DNA of 34,081 bases, taken from the NCBI RefSeq assembly GCF_014212495.1, contig NZ_JACKZC010000016.1:1-34081 (forward strand), given 5' to 3'. The position numbers and the translations under genes are program-made. How positions within the stretch are numbered: position 1 is the first letter of the stretch; each line of letters opens with the position of its first letter. This DNA is from Pontibacter sp. Tf4. Lineage in GTDB: Bacteria; Bacteroidota; Bacteroidia; Cytophagales; Hymenobacteraceae. Positions 18,539-26,008 of this stretch are shown in pieces. Under the pieces are notes generated by a model. The model saw nothing but the letters and a program-made list of their open reading frames with translations, ran no database searches and was not told where the DNA came from.

Positions 18539-19225
18539 TTATGGCTCGCTGGTATACTCTCGACCTTTGATTTCTTTATTCTTGCCAGCCTTGTTTAATA
18601 TTATAGCTTCTTTCAGTCGATTATCAAAGTCTTTCAATTCTTCAGCCACTACTTTGTCACCAACTATCTTAGCTAAGTATACAGAGTTTTGCAAGCTATT
18701 ATCTTCCATGAGCGTCTTTTGAAACCATACTATACCACTCACACCCTTAAACACTTCTCCATAGAATGCTTTTGCTTCATATAGAAGAGTGTCCGTTTCA
18801 TAATCTCTTTCCTTTCCTGGATACAGATACCTGTTTTCACCATAGCTTACATTCAAGTATCCATTTCTCGGGGAGTGGAAGTAAATTGATATGTTAGCGT
18901 CACATTCATCACAATGCCGACCCGAGAAGATAAGAAATGGAGCTTTACTGTCAATGTCTACCTGCCCGATGTACTCAAGTTGGTAAAGCTCTGTATCGAA
19001 CACAGGTCCTTCTTTGAACACCAACCTGCTGCCGTCTACTTTTGCTAAAGTCCATGTATCATATTCTGGCTCTTCCACCTTTTGAGGCAGTGGCTTTTCT
19101 ACAGGTATAGCCTCTTCTTCTGGATTCTTTACCTGAGCATTTTCTATAGAAGAGTCTTCATGCAGCGTCTCATTCTGACTACAGGCAAACAGGCACGTTA
19201 ACAGAAAGATAGCTATCTTTTTCAT
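18539..19225 (-). CDS. cassette 2: lipoprotein of unknown function
   Basis: The 228-residue product begins with a lipoprotein signal (MKKIAIFLLTCLFAC, lipobox Cys at 15) and an acidic, Pro-rich linker. A beta-rich domain follows with TWTLAKVDGSRLVFKEG, then FLIFSGRHCDECDANISIYF, whose CDEC pair could bind metal or form a disulfide. I do not recognise the family. The start is 15 bp inside the right-hand cassette boundary. Its own attC is site A, which has a damaged core, and this is the only complete cassette whose two ends are not complementary (right end CAATAG after GTT in coding sense, left TTTGGC). Confidence 0.8.
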   Translation of the reverse strand: MKKIAIFLLTCLFACSQNETLHEDSSIENAQVKNPEEEAIPVEKPLPQKVEEPEYDTWTLAKVDGSRLVFKEGPVFDTELYQLEYIGQVDIDSKAPFLIFSGRHCDECDANISIYFHSPRNGYLNVSYGENRYLYPGKERDYETDTLLYEAKAFYGEVFKGVSGIVWFQKTLMEDNSLQNSVYLAKIVGDKVVAEELKDFDNRLKEAIILNKAGKNKEIKGREYTSEP

Positions 19226-19237
19226 TCTTGATTTCTA

Positions 19238-19289
19238 TTGAACGGATTTGGCCATGAGGCGGCGTAGCTGGCTTATAGTTGTGGTTATC
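19238..19289 (-). repeat. attC site B (cassette 3)
   Basis: AACG at 19241, GTT at 19284. Short type, about 46 bp: arms CCATGAG / CTTATAG around GCGGCGTAGCTGG. It closely resembles site Q. The right core GTTATCTT matches the reverse complement of the cassette's right end. Confidence 0.85.
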
Positions 19290-19334
19290 TTTTAATCTTT
19301 TTTCAAGTATGCTGCTTTAACTCTTTCAAATTAT

Positions 19335-20033
19335 TTATAGTTTTTCCAACCCTATTGCGGTTCTTTCAAGGTTTACTCTGTTCCTTACTGAATCTGGAAA
19401 ATGGTCCTTATGAAATCCGTAAGTACCGTATTTAGAATACCCATTCAGTTTATAGTTTACCCTGTCATATAAATCCACATACATGTTTTTATTGATTACA
19501 GAATCTGAATGATAGGCTTTATCAAGATAAGGTAGAATTTGGCTAGAGAAATCCCTATTATCAAAGTTATGATGTATTACAAGCCATATAGCCATTGACG
19601 CCTTATTACCCATATTCTTTGTGTCAGGCCAACCACCAAACTTGTTTAATAAATGAACCACAACCCGCTGATTCATTTTATCCCAACGTGACATTTCTTT
19701 ACTGTATTTCTTGAATTTAATTTTATCTGAAACCCACGCATTACCTTCCATCAGGCTATCACGATATACTTGATCCCAGTAATGAATGGTTTCTAAAACT
19801 TTTTTAAGCGAGTCTTTAGGCATGTCTGGTCTTATACCTTTGGAAATACTGCTGTAAACAGACTGTATTTCTTGGCTATCTACGCTATCCTTAACTGCTA
19901 AATGGCCTGCAAACCGATCAGAATATATGTTTCCCAAACCCGTTTCAGCAGTAGGGGCCTTGACTTTCTTTATGTTTTCATCCTTTGTACAAGAGCACGA
20001 TAGTAGTAAAAGCAATATTATAAGTCTATTCAT
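19335..20033 (-). CDS. cassette 3: DUF6624-like lipoprotein
   Basis: From ATG 20033 the 232-residue product has a lipoprotein signal (MNRLIILLLLLSCSC). The mature part contains VVHLLNKFGGWPDTKNMGNKASMAIWLVIHHN, then ILPYLDKAYHSDSVINKNMYVDLYDRVNYKLNGYSKYGTYGFH. The GWP...AxxAxWLxxxH and DRV...YGT pattern is what I associate with DUF6624, a domain of unknown function. An upstream ATG at 20108 lies inside attC site C and reads through palindrome sequence, so I reject it. Cassette ends GTTATCTT / AAGATAAC are complementary. No function is known. Confidence 0.75.
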   Translation of the reverse strand: MNRLIILLLLLSCSCTKDENIKKVKAPTAETGLGNIYSDRFAGHLAVKDSVDSQEIQSVYSSISKGIRPDMPKDSLKKVLETIHYWDQVYRDSLMEGNAWVSDKIKFKKYSKEMSRWDKMNQRVVVHLLNKFGGWPDTKNMGNKASMAIWLVIHHNFDNRDFSSQILPYLDKAYHSDSVINKNMYVDLYDRVNYKLNGYSKYGTYGFHKDHFPDSVRNRVNLERTAIGLEKL

Positions 20034-20062
20034 GTGTGGACTATTATGCTTATAAGATTCAA

Positions 20063-20128
20063 GATAACGGTTAGTATAAAAAACGTGCGAGGCCGTCGGC
20101 CGAAGCATGATTTTTATACAGTTTTAGC
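20063..20128 (-). repeat. attC site C (cassette 4), core damaged
   Basis: AACG at 20066; arms GTATAAAAA / TTTTTATAC are a perfect pair; centre has GGCCGTCGGCCGAAGC. After the usual 3-base spacer the right core is TTTAGC, not GTTAGC, although TTAGC still pairs with the cassette's other end. Confidence 0.8.
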
Positions 20129-20140
20129 AAAAGTTCTTTT

Positions 20141-20887
20141 TTATACTTTATAAGTTCTTGAAATGGAGTTATCTATTTTTATTTTACTAGTTCCTTTCAA
20201 GGGTTTGCCGTCAAAGTAGGCGTATTGTAAACTTTCCAGTTTAAGATTTTTAGATTCCTCTTTAGTATTGCTAGTTGAAAAATAAAGTCTTTTTTGAGAA
20301 GATAAATAAATCCTCCTTTTGTTCATTTTTCCTTGGTTGCCCATTGGAGTATGAATTGGATTTAGAATAAGATTTGAAGTCTTAAGCAACTTATCAAAGC
20401 GTTTCTTTAAATCTTTGTCATCATTAAACCTGAACTCAACACGGTTTTCCTCACTTTGGTAGTTCTTTAGAATATTTAGCTCCCCACATTGAAGAACTAA
20501 TGTGTTAAAACCTTTTATAGAAAAATTTCTTTTTGTTTCAAGTTCATGTAAAAACCTATCCGCTAATTCATAATTATTTTCTATTTGTCCAGAAGCCGAA
20601 AATAGCTGGTTTGTGTACAAGTTTTTAAGCTTACCATTTGTAACGCGGTAAAGACAATTTCCAATTTTATCTGAATTTATGTTTTCAAGTTCTAAAAAGG
20701 CTTCTATGTTTTTATTATGAATTAAATCTTTGAGGATTTCAATGTCGTTTACAAATCCAATTGTATGGCCACTAAAAAGTAGGATGTCCGCTGAAGAGTT
20801 ATTAATTAATTCTGCAGTTAAGCGTAGTCTATCCTCGTTTGGTAGCTTATGAACGAATGACACAATTTCTATCTCTGTTTCTTTCAT
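20141..20887 (-). CDS. cassette 4: possible nitrilase-fold (carbon-nitrogen hydrolase-like) protein
   Basis: The 248-residue soluble product has an alternating hydrophobic-strand pattern. Three places resemble nitrilase-superfamily positions: an acidic FLELEN segment near 64-69, the LVLQCGELNIL strand with Cys 134, and a late NPIHTPMGNQGKMNKRR stretch followed by FSTSN. A convincing Glu-Lys-Cys triad could not be assigned, so the fold call is tentative and catalysis should not be assumed. The gene starts 11 bp from the cassette boundary, with no room for its own promoter outside the attC. The coding sequence is very AT-rich. Cassette ends TTAGCAAAA / TTTTGCTAA are complementary. Confidence 0.6.
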   Translation of the reverse strand: MKETEIEIVSFVHKLPNEDRLRLTAELINNSSADILLFSGHTIGFVNDIEILKDLIHNKNIEAFLELENINSDKIGNCLYRVTNGKLKNLYTNQLFSASGQIENNYELADRFLHELETKRNFSIKGFNTLVLQCGELNILKNYQSEENRVEFRFNDDKDLKKRFDKLLKTSNLILNPIHTPMGNQGKMNKRRIYLSSQKRLYFSTSNTKEESKNLKLESLQYAYFDGKPLKGTSKIKIDNSISRTYKV

Positions 20888-20895
20888 GAATTTTT

Positions 20896-20959
20896 GCTAA
20901 CGGCTTGTATAAAAGGCGAGCGAAGCGTAGCCGAAGTGTGGCTTATATACCTTGTTGGC
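20896..20959 (-). repeat. attC site D (cassette 5)
   Basis: AACG at 20899, GTT at 20954. Arms GTATAAAAG / CTTATATAC with one mismatch; centre AGCGTAGCCGAAG. Core GTTGGCAC matches the reverse complement of the cassette's right end GTGCCAAC. Confidence 0.88.
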
Positions 20960-20973
20960 ACTTAGTTGTTCTT

Positions 20974-21408
20974 TTATGATTCGGGGAACCACCAGCCTTC
21001 ATGTCTATGCTTGTATACTTTTCCTCTGTCATCAACTATGCTTATTTCGCAATAGAAAGGACTCTCTAATAAGCTATTGTTTCCTGCATAAGCTCTTTGT
21101 ATCCTAAGGTCAAATTCCACGACCATCGTGGCTTCTTTAACAAATTCCATTGTTGAGCCACTACTCTCAACCAATTCAGGGAACCGTTTATTCCAACTAT
21201 CTATTGAACTACGAACTGGTTCAGTTAGCAATTCTTCTGGCTTTGCTATATTGTTCACAATATCCACTTCAAGCCTATTTTGATTAGTTGCTCTTGCTCG
21301 CTTCAACAGATGCCCTAGGAAGTAGTCATCATTTATGTAGTTCATGAGACTAATAAATGAGTGGCCGAAATTGTGTGATACACTTTTTAAAGGCTTGTGA
21401 CTTGGCAT
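20974..21408 (-). CDS. cassette 5: hypothetical protein
   Basis: A 144-residue soluble protein with no signal peptide. It has a helical N-terminal half (SFISLMNYINDDYFLGHLLKRA) and a beta-like C-terminal half (ATMVVEFDLRIQRAYAG, CEISIVDDRGKVYKHRHEGWWFPES). I recognise no family or active-site motif. Coding orientation, a stop 18 bp from the attC core, and perfectly complementary cassette ends (GTTGGCAC / GTGCCAAC) support it as real cassette cargo. Function unknown. Confidence 0.75.
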   Translation of the reverse strand: MPSHKPLKSVSHNFGHSFISLMNYINDDYFLGHLLKRARATNQNRLEVDIVNNIAKPEELLTEPVRSSIDSWNKRFPELVESSGSTMEFVKEATMVVEFDLRIQRAYAGNNSLLESPFYCEISIVDDRGKVYKHRHEGWWFPES

Positions 21409-21436
21409 TTTTTACTTTTAATTACTTTCAATTTGT

Positions 21437-21499
21437 GCCAACGTGCTCGTGCAGCCGAAGCCCGAAGCGAAGCGAGGGTTAAAACTGCACTTTGTTGGC
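21437..21499 (-). repeat. attC site E (cassette 6)
   Basis: AACG at 21440, GTT at 21494. Outer arms GTGCAG / CTGCAC; centre is a direct run of CCGAAGCC-like motifs. Core GTTGGCGG pairs with the right end CCGCCAAC. Confidence 0.85.
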
Positions 21500-21513
21500 G
21501 GAAGCAATTTTTT

Positions 21514-22086
21514 CTACCCGCCTATAGAGTTTCTGAAAAACCCATAGCATTCATGCGTATCAATGTTAGTGACGATGTTAAAGAACCAATCACCTCCATC
21601 GTCGACAGATACCACTTTAGTTCTCCAATCAAATCTCATAAAGTCAGTTTTCTTAGAAAAACAGTTTATCCATATCAGCTTCTGTCCTTTTCCATTGATG
21701 GCTCCAAAGTACTGCCTCCTGTAGAGTGGCAGCTCCCGAATGGCACCCTCCCATATCTCCATACTGTCAGCGCCTATTTTATCTACTTCCACACACCTCT
21801 TTAAGATTTTCTCGGCTTCGATGACTTCTTCGAGCGACGGTGTGAAGGCAGTTACTTTCTCTTCTTGTGTAGGCCTCACAAGCATTCTCAATGTAAAAAC
21901 ATCCGTGTGTGGTCTTTTCTGCTTATCGAATATTACACCAGAGAAGCTTGGGCTTTCAACAAGGTAATTAGAAGAACTATCAACTGGGGTCACAGCATAC
22001 TCTACCCCATTGATTTGATGTGTTTCTGTTTTACTGCAGGATGCGAGACAAACTAAAACAATCAATAGTAAAACAAAATGCTTCAT
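21514..22086 (-). CDS. cassette 6: lipoprotein of unknown function
   Basis: The 190-residue product starts with a lipoprotein signal (MKHFVLLLIVLVCLASC, Cys 17). The mature part has VFTLRMLVRPTQEEKVTAFTPSLEEVIEAEKILKRCVE, then YRRQYFGAINGKGQKLIWINCFS and a late VVSVDDGGDWFFNIVTNIDTHECYGFFRNSIGG. The IWINCFS ... VDDGG pattern recurs in small Bacteroidota lipoproteins, but I know no function for it. The start is about 23 bp inside the cassette boundary. Ends GTTGGCGG / CCGCCAAC are complementary. Confidence 0.8.
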   Translation of the reverse strand: MKHFVLLLIVLVCLASCSKTETHQINGVEYAVTPVDSSSNYLVESPSFSGVIFDKQKRPHTDVFTLRMLVRPTQEEKVTAFTPSLEEVIEAEKILKRCVEVDKIGADSMEIWEGAIRELPLYRRQYFGAINGKGQKLIWINCFSKKTDFMRFDWRTKVVSVDDGGDWFFNIVTNIDTHECYGFFRNSIGG

Positions 22087-22106
22087 CCCTTTTTGTTAAT
22101 GTTACC

Positions 22107-22172
22107 GCCAACGTGTTCGTGCAATAATGTGGGTGAGGCATAGCCGAAGCCTAAATTATGCACCTTGTTGGC
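22107..22172 (-). repeat. attC site F (cassette 7)
   Basis: AACG at 22110, GTT at 22167. Arms GTGCA(a)TAAT / ATTATGCAC with one extra A in the left arm; centre AGGCATAGCCGAAGCCT. Core GTTGGCGT matches the right end ACGCCAAC. The host gene's stop codon lies inside it. Confidence 0.9.
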
Positions 22173-22816
22173 GTATCGTTATTTTTCCCAATCCATACAT
22201 TTCCCCGCTTGAGTGTAAATACCTTCTCTCCTTCACCCTTATCTCCAATCAAGCGGAATGGTGCATTAGATTCTATAAGCTTTCTGTAGTAGCGCTGGTC
22301 TTCATAGTAGTCTTTAGGGCTGTAGTAGTCTTCAATACTTGTATCAACATAGTCCCTTTCATACACAAAATCCATATCATCAGCCGATACCCAACTAAAC
22401 AGCTTTATTCTGTCCTGCTCATTATTGAATAACTTTTTGGGGAAGGGCACATTGGTCTCATGACCTTTCCACATGTTTTCGTAATATGAGATTCTCTCCC
22501 CAATTCCTGCAACTACTTGCGATTCGATAAACCGCTTGTCAAAGACCCAGATAGCCAAGTAATAATCCTGAAATCCTGCTTCTAATTCAGACTTCCAGTT
22601 ATCGTAAATATCCATAAGCCTGGAGAACAACTGCTTTCTGTAATCAGAAGGATAAAAAGCGTCAAAATATAAATTCGACCATGGGTCTACCTTGGATTTA
22701 CAGTAGTAATAGCCACTTTCTTCAAGCAATTTCAAGTTTATATGCTTGTTAGCCTCGAACCATGAGTCTATATTTTTCTGCCTTCTTTTTAGTCCACGGA
22801 TTTTCTTCGTTCTCAC
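22151..22816 (-). CDS. cassette 7: hypothetical protein that reads into its attC
   Basis: A soluble, charged, aromatic-rich protein of about 221 residues (for example YYYCKSKVDPWSNLYFDAFYPSDY and YYSPKDYYEDQRYYRKLIES). I do not recognise the family. No in-frame ATG exists near the start. The candidates are GTG 22816, which lies 27 bp from the cassette boundary like most other starts here, GTG 22840, and a TTG inside attC site G, which I reject. The last residues, TPTRCII, are encoded by the R'' box and left arm of its own attC, and the TAG stop is inside that site. Cassette ends GTTGGCGT / ACGCCAAC are complementary. Confidence 0.7.
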   Translation of the reverse strand: MRTKKIRGLKRRQKNIDSWFEANKHINLKLLEESGYYYCKSKVDPWSNLYFDAFYPSDYRKQLFSRLMDIYDNWKSELEAGFQDYYLAIWVFDKRFIESQVVAGIGERISYYENMWKGHETNVPFPKKLFNNEQDRIKLFSWVSADDMDFVYERDYVDTSIEDYYSPKDYYEDQRYYRKLIESNAPFRLIGDKGEGEKVFTLKRGNVWIGKNNDTPTRCII

Positions 22817-22840
22817 AAAACTTTTATAATGTAAATGCAC

Positions 22841-22904
22841 GCCAACGGCTAGTATAAACAACGGCGAAGGCCGTCGGCCGAGATGACGTTTATACCTTGT
22901 TAGG
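22841..22904 (-). repeat. attC site G (cassette 8)
   Basis: AACG at 22844, GTT at 22899. Outer arms GTATAAACA / CGTTTATAC; inner GGCCGTCGGCCG as in sites C and M. Core GTTAGGGGTA pairs with the right end TACCCCTAAC. Confidence 0.88.
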
Positions 22905-22950
22905 GGTAGGCTTTTTTCTTACTTCATTTTTTAAGTCTGAGCAAGACACT

Positions 22951-23271
22951 TTAGTATGCTTTTCTTTTTACCGATTCATACTTGTGTCCCAAATATGAGA
23001 GCAGTTCTTCTTCTGGCTTGGAATAGTCCTTCGTAAACAGTTTCATTAACGCTGCCCCACTTCCTGCTACAATCCGTGCCCATGTTTCTGGTATAGCAGA
23101 TTCTACTTCTATTCTGTCTTTCTTCAGGTAAATGTCCGCACCTGAGAAGTTACTTTTCTTTGCTATGATACACTGTCCGTAAACTCTCTTCCCTATTCTG
23201 TAAGTGTATTGAGGCGTATTTTCCTCTAAGTCGGACTTTATGGCTTCTAATGATTCAGCTTTAGTTTTCAT
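22951..23271 (-). CDS. cassette 8: small hypothetical protein
   Basis: A 106-residue soluble protein. It has a short N-terminal helix (AESLEAIKSDLEEN), a beta section (YTYRIGKRVYGQCIIAKKSNFSGADIYLKKDRIEVESAIP) and a C-terminal helical part (WARIVAGSGAALMKLF) with a charged tail. No motif or family is recognised. The start is 24 bp inside the cassette boundary and the ends are complementary over ten bases, which supports it as the cargo of this unit. Confidence 0.72.
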   Translation of the reverse strand: MKTKAESLEAIKSDLEENTPQYTYRIGKRVYGQCIIAKKSNFSGADIYLKKDRIEVESAIPETWARIVAGSGAALMKLFTKDYSKPEEELLSYLGHKYESVKRKAY

Positions 23272-23292
23272 TTTTTCTTATTTAAGCTTACC

Positions 23293-23356
23293 CCTAACGG
23301 TACTCGTGCAGCCGATGGGCTGGCGTAGCCGAGCATACAGGCTGCACATTGTTACA
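23293..23356 (-). repeat. attC site H (cassette 9)
   Basis: AACG at 23296, GTT at 23351. Perfect 8-bp arms GTGCAGCC / GGCTGCAC; centre TGGCGTAGCCGAGC. Core GTTACATG matches the right end CATGTAAC. The gene's TAA stop overlaps this core. Confidence 0.9.
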
Positions 23357-23831
23357 TGCTGTTTTTCTTGTCAAGGTCTACTTTCGCTGAGAGCAAATCC
23401 TTAAAGAAAGAGCCAAAGGTTAACCCTGATCTAGATATGTTGTACTCTTCATGATCAAAAAAGTAAACTCTATCATCATCACTTTCCATACTTAAGCAGT
23501 AGTAATTACCATCACTTCCTGCAAAGGGTAAGTATCCCTCTTTTAATAATTCATCTGGAATGTAGTCTTCTAATTCTTTCTCTAAACTGGAAATCCCATA
23601 AATATCAGTAAACATGATGTGGAATCTTTCAGGTGAATACCTTTCAATAAAATCCCTGTGGCTTTTTGGAATTCTTATGTTATACTTCTTTTCAACTGCT
23701 AGTAAGTCAGTCTCTTTATAAGTAGTTAAGATTAGAGGGAGCATAATGCTCGGGAATTCTTTTAACTCTTCATTATCCTGTTTTAGGATTGAAATTATTT
23801 TGTCGACTGTTTCTTCTGTTTCTTTATTCAT
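23352..23831 (-). CDS. cassette 9: SMI1/KNR4 (SUKH) family protein
   Basis: The 159-residue product has the SUKH-fold pattern: LLAVEKKYNIRIPKSHRDFIERYSPERF, a middle with ISSLEKELEDYIPDELLKEGYLPFAGSDGNYYCL, then DDRVYFFDHEEYNISRSGLTFGSFFKDLL. In bacteria SUKH proteins are often immunity proteins that bind and neutralise polymorphic or contact-dependent toxins, and they often occur without the toxin, as here. No toxin gene is in the window. The stop codon overlaps the attC core, so this cassette has no 3' spacer at all. Immunity function is an inference from the family. Confidence 0.9.
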   Translation of the reverse strand: MNKETEETVDKIISILKQDNEELKEFPSIMLPLILTTYKETDLLAVEKKYNIRIPKSHRDFIERYSPERFHIMFTDIYGISSLEKELEDYIPDELLKEGYLPFAGSDGNYYCLSMESDDDRVYFFDHEEYNISRSGLTFGSFFKDLLSAKVDLDKKNSM

Positions 23832-23842
23832 TATAAATTACA

Positions 23843-23905
23843 TGTAACGGCTCGTACAGGCTAAGGCAAAGCGTCAGCTGAAGCTTAAGCCTGTGCCTTG
23901 TTAGC
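23843..23905 (-). repeat. attC site I (cassette 10)
   Basis: AACG at 23846, GTT at 23900. Arms GTACAGGC / GCCTGTGC extend inward with CTAAG / CTTAAG; centre AGCGTCAGCTGAAGC. Identical to site N. Core GTTAGCGG pairs with CCGCTAAC. Confidence 0.92.
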
Positions 23906-24404
23906 GGCTACTGTTCTTCAGTTTTCTGTTTCGTTAAACCACTCTTGACCATTTTCAAGACGCTGCAAGAAATCAGTAAAGGAATCTCCGATATGGACGT
24001 GATACTCTTCGCTTAGGTCAATATATGGTGTAATTACTACTCGGAATTTTCTTTCTTCTTTTCTTTCTAAAGCTATTAACTCACCAGCTCCATTTGAACC
24101 TATACCAATGGTATTTGGAAGGTTTTCAAGTATAAGATACTCTTCATTCAGCTGCTTTAACTCGTTCAAATCCCAAAGGCTCACATACTCTTCGCCAACT
24201 GAATCTTCGAAGCCCTGATAATTGATTAGAAAACCTTTGTAATCTTCGGGCAAAGTGAAACCTACTACACTTTCTAATTCTTTTATTGCGTCATTAGAAG
24301 TTTCTTTCCGTTTAGGGACTTTATATTTAGCCAGTATAGCTTCTATATGGAGCATTAGATAATCTTGTTAAAGGCTTTAATTTTAAACTTCCTGTTACCG
24401 CTAA
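23848..24404 (-). repeat. duplicated cassette, copy 1
   Basis: A 557-bp unit (attC plus SUKH gene), identical by eye to 27132-27688. Similarity stops exactly at the AA^C positions of the flanking sites. Confidence 0.93.
23918..24355 (-). CDS. cassette 10: SMI1/KNR4 (SUKH) family protein, copy 1
   Basis: The 145-residue product shows the SUKH pattern clearly: NDAIKELESVVGFTLPEDYKGFLINYQGFEDS, then LWDLNELKQLNEEYLILENLPNTIGIGSNGAGELIAL, and a C-terminal SFTDFLQRLENG. The LPxDYxxFLxxYxG segment and the IGxxGxGExIAL segment are diagnostic. Its likely role is toxin immunity, as for other SUKH proteins. The whole cassette is repeated further right with an identical protein. A 47-bp leader before the ATG is longer than in most cassettes. 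The N-terminal MLHIEAILAKYKVPKRK is the most natural start. Confidence 0.93.
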   Translation of the reverse strand: MLHIEAILAKYKVPKRKETSNDAIKELESVVGFTLPEDYKGFLINYQGFEDSVGEEYVSLWDLNELKQLNEEYLILENLPNTIGIGSNGAGELIALERKEERKFRVVITPYIDLSEEYHVHIGDSFTDFLQRLENGQEWFNETEN

Positions 24405-24527
24405 CGGTTTGCATATGGCTTGTGGCGGTTTCGAAGCACTTTCCTGTCCATCGTGTATGAACATTGCTACCAAGAGAACACCTTGCTGGCAGTCGTTCAC
24501 CCGCCATGAGCTATATGCGTTGTTGTA
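24400..24527 (-). repeat. attC site J (cassette 11), long type
   Basis: AACG at 24403, GTT at 24522, about 122 bp, twice the usual size. Arms GCATAT / ATATGC and TGGCGG / CCGCCA pair, with about 70 bases between them. Core GTTGTATGCC pairs with GGCATACAAC at the right end. Confidence 0.85.
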
Positions 24528-24538
24528 TGCCGTTTTTA

Positions 24539-25285
24539 TTATCTCAAATTCGGAAATGGTAAACGATATGAAACCGAGAATTTCTTACCATTTATTTCAA
24601 CTGCTTGTTTTTCTTTCAAGTCTGAAATCAGTTTAATAAAATCTTCAAAGTTTTCTTTTGGTAAGAATAGACTATATAAAGACTCACTTCTTTTTACTGT
24701 CGCTTCACTTTTCAAGTTTGGCCAATTTTCTGGCCATTCTTTTGGTTTTTCTGGTGAATGACTGTAGTCCGTTAACATTACTTCTATATTATCAGGCAAC
24801 CAATCTTTTGCTTCCTTACTTTCAAACTTTTTGATGTTGTCGTAGACATTTATAAAATCTTTTGGAGTCTTTTCTCGTGCTTCACTTTTCTTTTCGGATA
24901 GACTACCATAAACACTGATTTGACGCAATGTGTCGAAGTTAAGAAGCAAAATATTAGTGGATTGATCAGTCCAACCTGATGCTTCAATATAATCAGGTTG
25001 ATTCATCAAACTGTCTGTTATACCAAGTGACTTAACTATTTTTTGAGTCGTTTCTCTATCATTTGTGACTTCAAAATATTCCCATTTCTTTTTAACTGCC
25101 TTTTTGTAAATTATTTGACCGTTTTCGTAAAGTGCAAAAGTTGGTACATCAGAACCTATTACCATAAGCCAAGGGTTGGTTTCAATTAGAACAACAATTG
25201 GCTGTCCATATTTTTCATTCCATTCTTGTCCAAATGAATAATTGGTTAGAAGTAGGAGTGTGAATCCGATTATGTATTTTTTCAT
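24539..25285 (-). CDS. cassette 11: secreted protein of unknown function
   Basis: The 248-residue product has a signal peptide (MKKYIIGFTLLLLTNYSFGQ). The mature part opens with VVLIETNPWLMVIGSDVPTFALYENGQIIYKK, followed by charged helices and a closing YRLPFPNLR. The FALYENGQIIY segment is common in small secreted proteins of this phylum, but no function is attached to it. The start lies 22 bp inside the cassette boundary and the ends are complementary over ten bases. The attC of this cassette is the long site J. Confidence 0.78.
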   Translation of the reverse strand: MKKYIIGFTLLLLTNYSFGQEWNEKYGQPIVVLIETNPWLMVIGSDVPTFALYENGQIIYKKAVKKKWEYFEVTNDRETTQKIVKSLGITDSLMNQPDYIEASGWTDQSTNILLLNFDTLRQISVYGSLSEKKSEAREKTPKDFINVYDNIKKFESKEAKDWLPDNIEVMLTDYSHSPEKPKEWPENWPNLKSEATVKRSESLYSLFLPKENFEDFIKLISDLKEKQAVEINGKKFSVSYRLPFPNLR

Positions 25286-25304
25286 TGTTCTGTTTTAAAT
25301 GGCA

Positions 25305-25368
25305 TACAACGTGCTAGTATAGCAGATAGCAAGGCGTAGCCGAAGCATAAGTGCTATACTTTGTTACC
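25305..25368 (-). repeat. attC site K (cassette 12)
   Basis: AACG at 25308, GTT at 25363. Arms GTATAGC / GCTATAC; centre AAGGCGTAGCCGAAGC. Core GTTACCTG pairs with CAGGTAAC. Close in sequence to site X. Confidence 0.9.
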
Positions 25369-25373
25369 TGTTG

Positions 25374-25931
25374 TTATTTTAACTTTTTTCCGTTTTCGTA
25401 ATGAACAGTCTTTTCTACTATGCCTAGTTCGTTAAAGTATGTTTCTACTCCGTGCTTTATAAGCTTTTTCTTTATTTCTATGAAATGAGTTGTTACCAAC
25501 GTATCTTGATATAAGGGAGATCTATAGTTGATCAGTTTTACTTTCCTGACCACTTTGTTCCCAATATTTTCATCATAACCTATCATTTCCAAGCTCTTAA
25601 TTCCATTCAGTTCAAAAATCTGTTCTTTTTCTAATTGACCAAGAGAGTCAGATTTTGCTACTGAAAACACGTCACCTGATTCATAATAACCTTTCCAAGT
25701 ACCTACTTGAGTAAACGAATACTTCTTATTTATATACTTAACTCTTAAAGGTCCAGTCCAATGCGTTTGACCATTCCTATACTTGGAAGTATGGACTTTT
25801 AATATCTCGCCACTTTCAGATAAGCTTTCCTTTTCTTCCTTAGTAAGATACCTTTTGAAAGTACTATTTGAGTTGTTGGAAACAACACAGGATGTTAATG
25901 AAAGACAAAATATGATAAATAACTTTTTCAT
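25374..25931 (-). CDS. cassette 12: lipoprotein of unknown function
   Basis: The 185-residue product has a lipoprotein signal (MKKLFIIFCLSLTSC, Cys 15). The mature part has a MORN- or antitoxin-like look with RNGQTHWTGPLRVKYINKKYSFTQVGTWKGYYESGDVFS and ends NELGIVEKTVHYENGKKLK. Such repeats occur in secreted Bacteroidota proteins with no assigned role. The stop is 9 bp from the attC core and the start is 17 bp inside the other boundary, so almost the whole cassette is coding. Confidence 0.78.
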   Translation of the reverse strand: MKKLFIIFCLSLTSCVVSNNSNSTFKRYLTKEEKESLSESGEILKVHTSKYRNGQTHWTGPLRVKYINKKYSFTQVGTWKGYYESGDVFSVAKSDSLGQLEKEQIFELNGIKSLEMIGYDENIGNKVVRKVKLINYRSPLYQDTLVTTHFIEIKKKLIKHGVETYFNELGIVEKTVHYENGKKLK

Positions 25932-25945
25932 TAAAATTCATATCA

Positions 25946-25996
25946 GGTAACGGTTTTGCTATAAGATGGCGTAGCTAGCTTATAGGTTTGGTTGGC
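25946..25996 (-). repeat. attC site L (cassette 13), short type
   Basis: AACG at 25949, GTT at 25991. Perfect 7-bp arms CTATAAG / CTTATAG around ATGGCGTAGCTAG. Core GTTGGCGT pairs with ACGCCAAC. Confidence 0.85.
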
Positions 25997-26008
25997 GTTT
26001 CGATTTTT

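Noticed and set aside
20034..20108. Upstream ATG extension of the cassette 3 gene
   Set aside because: The extension is encoded by attC site C and precedes a clear lipoprotein signal that starts at ATG 20033.
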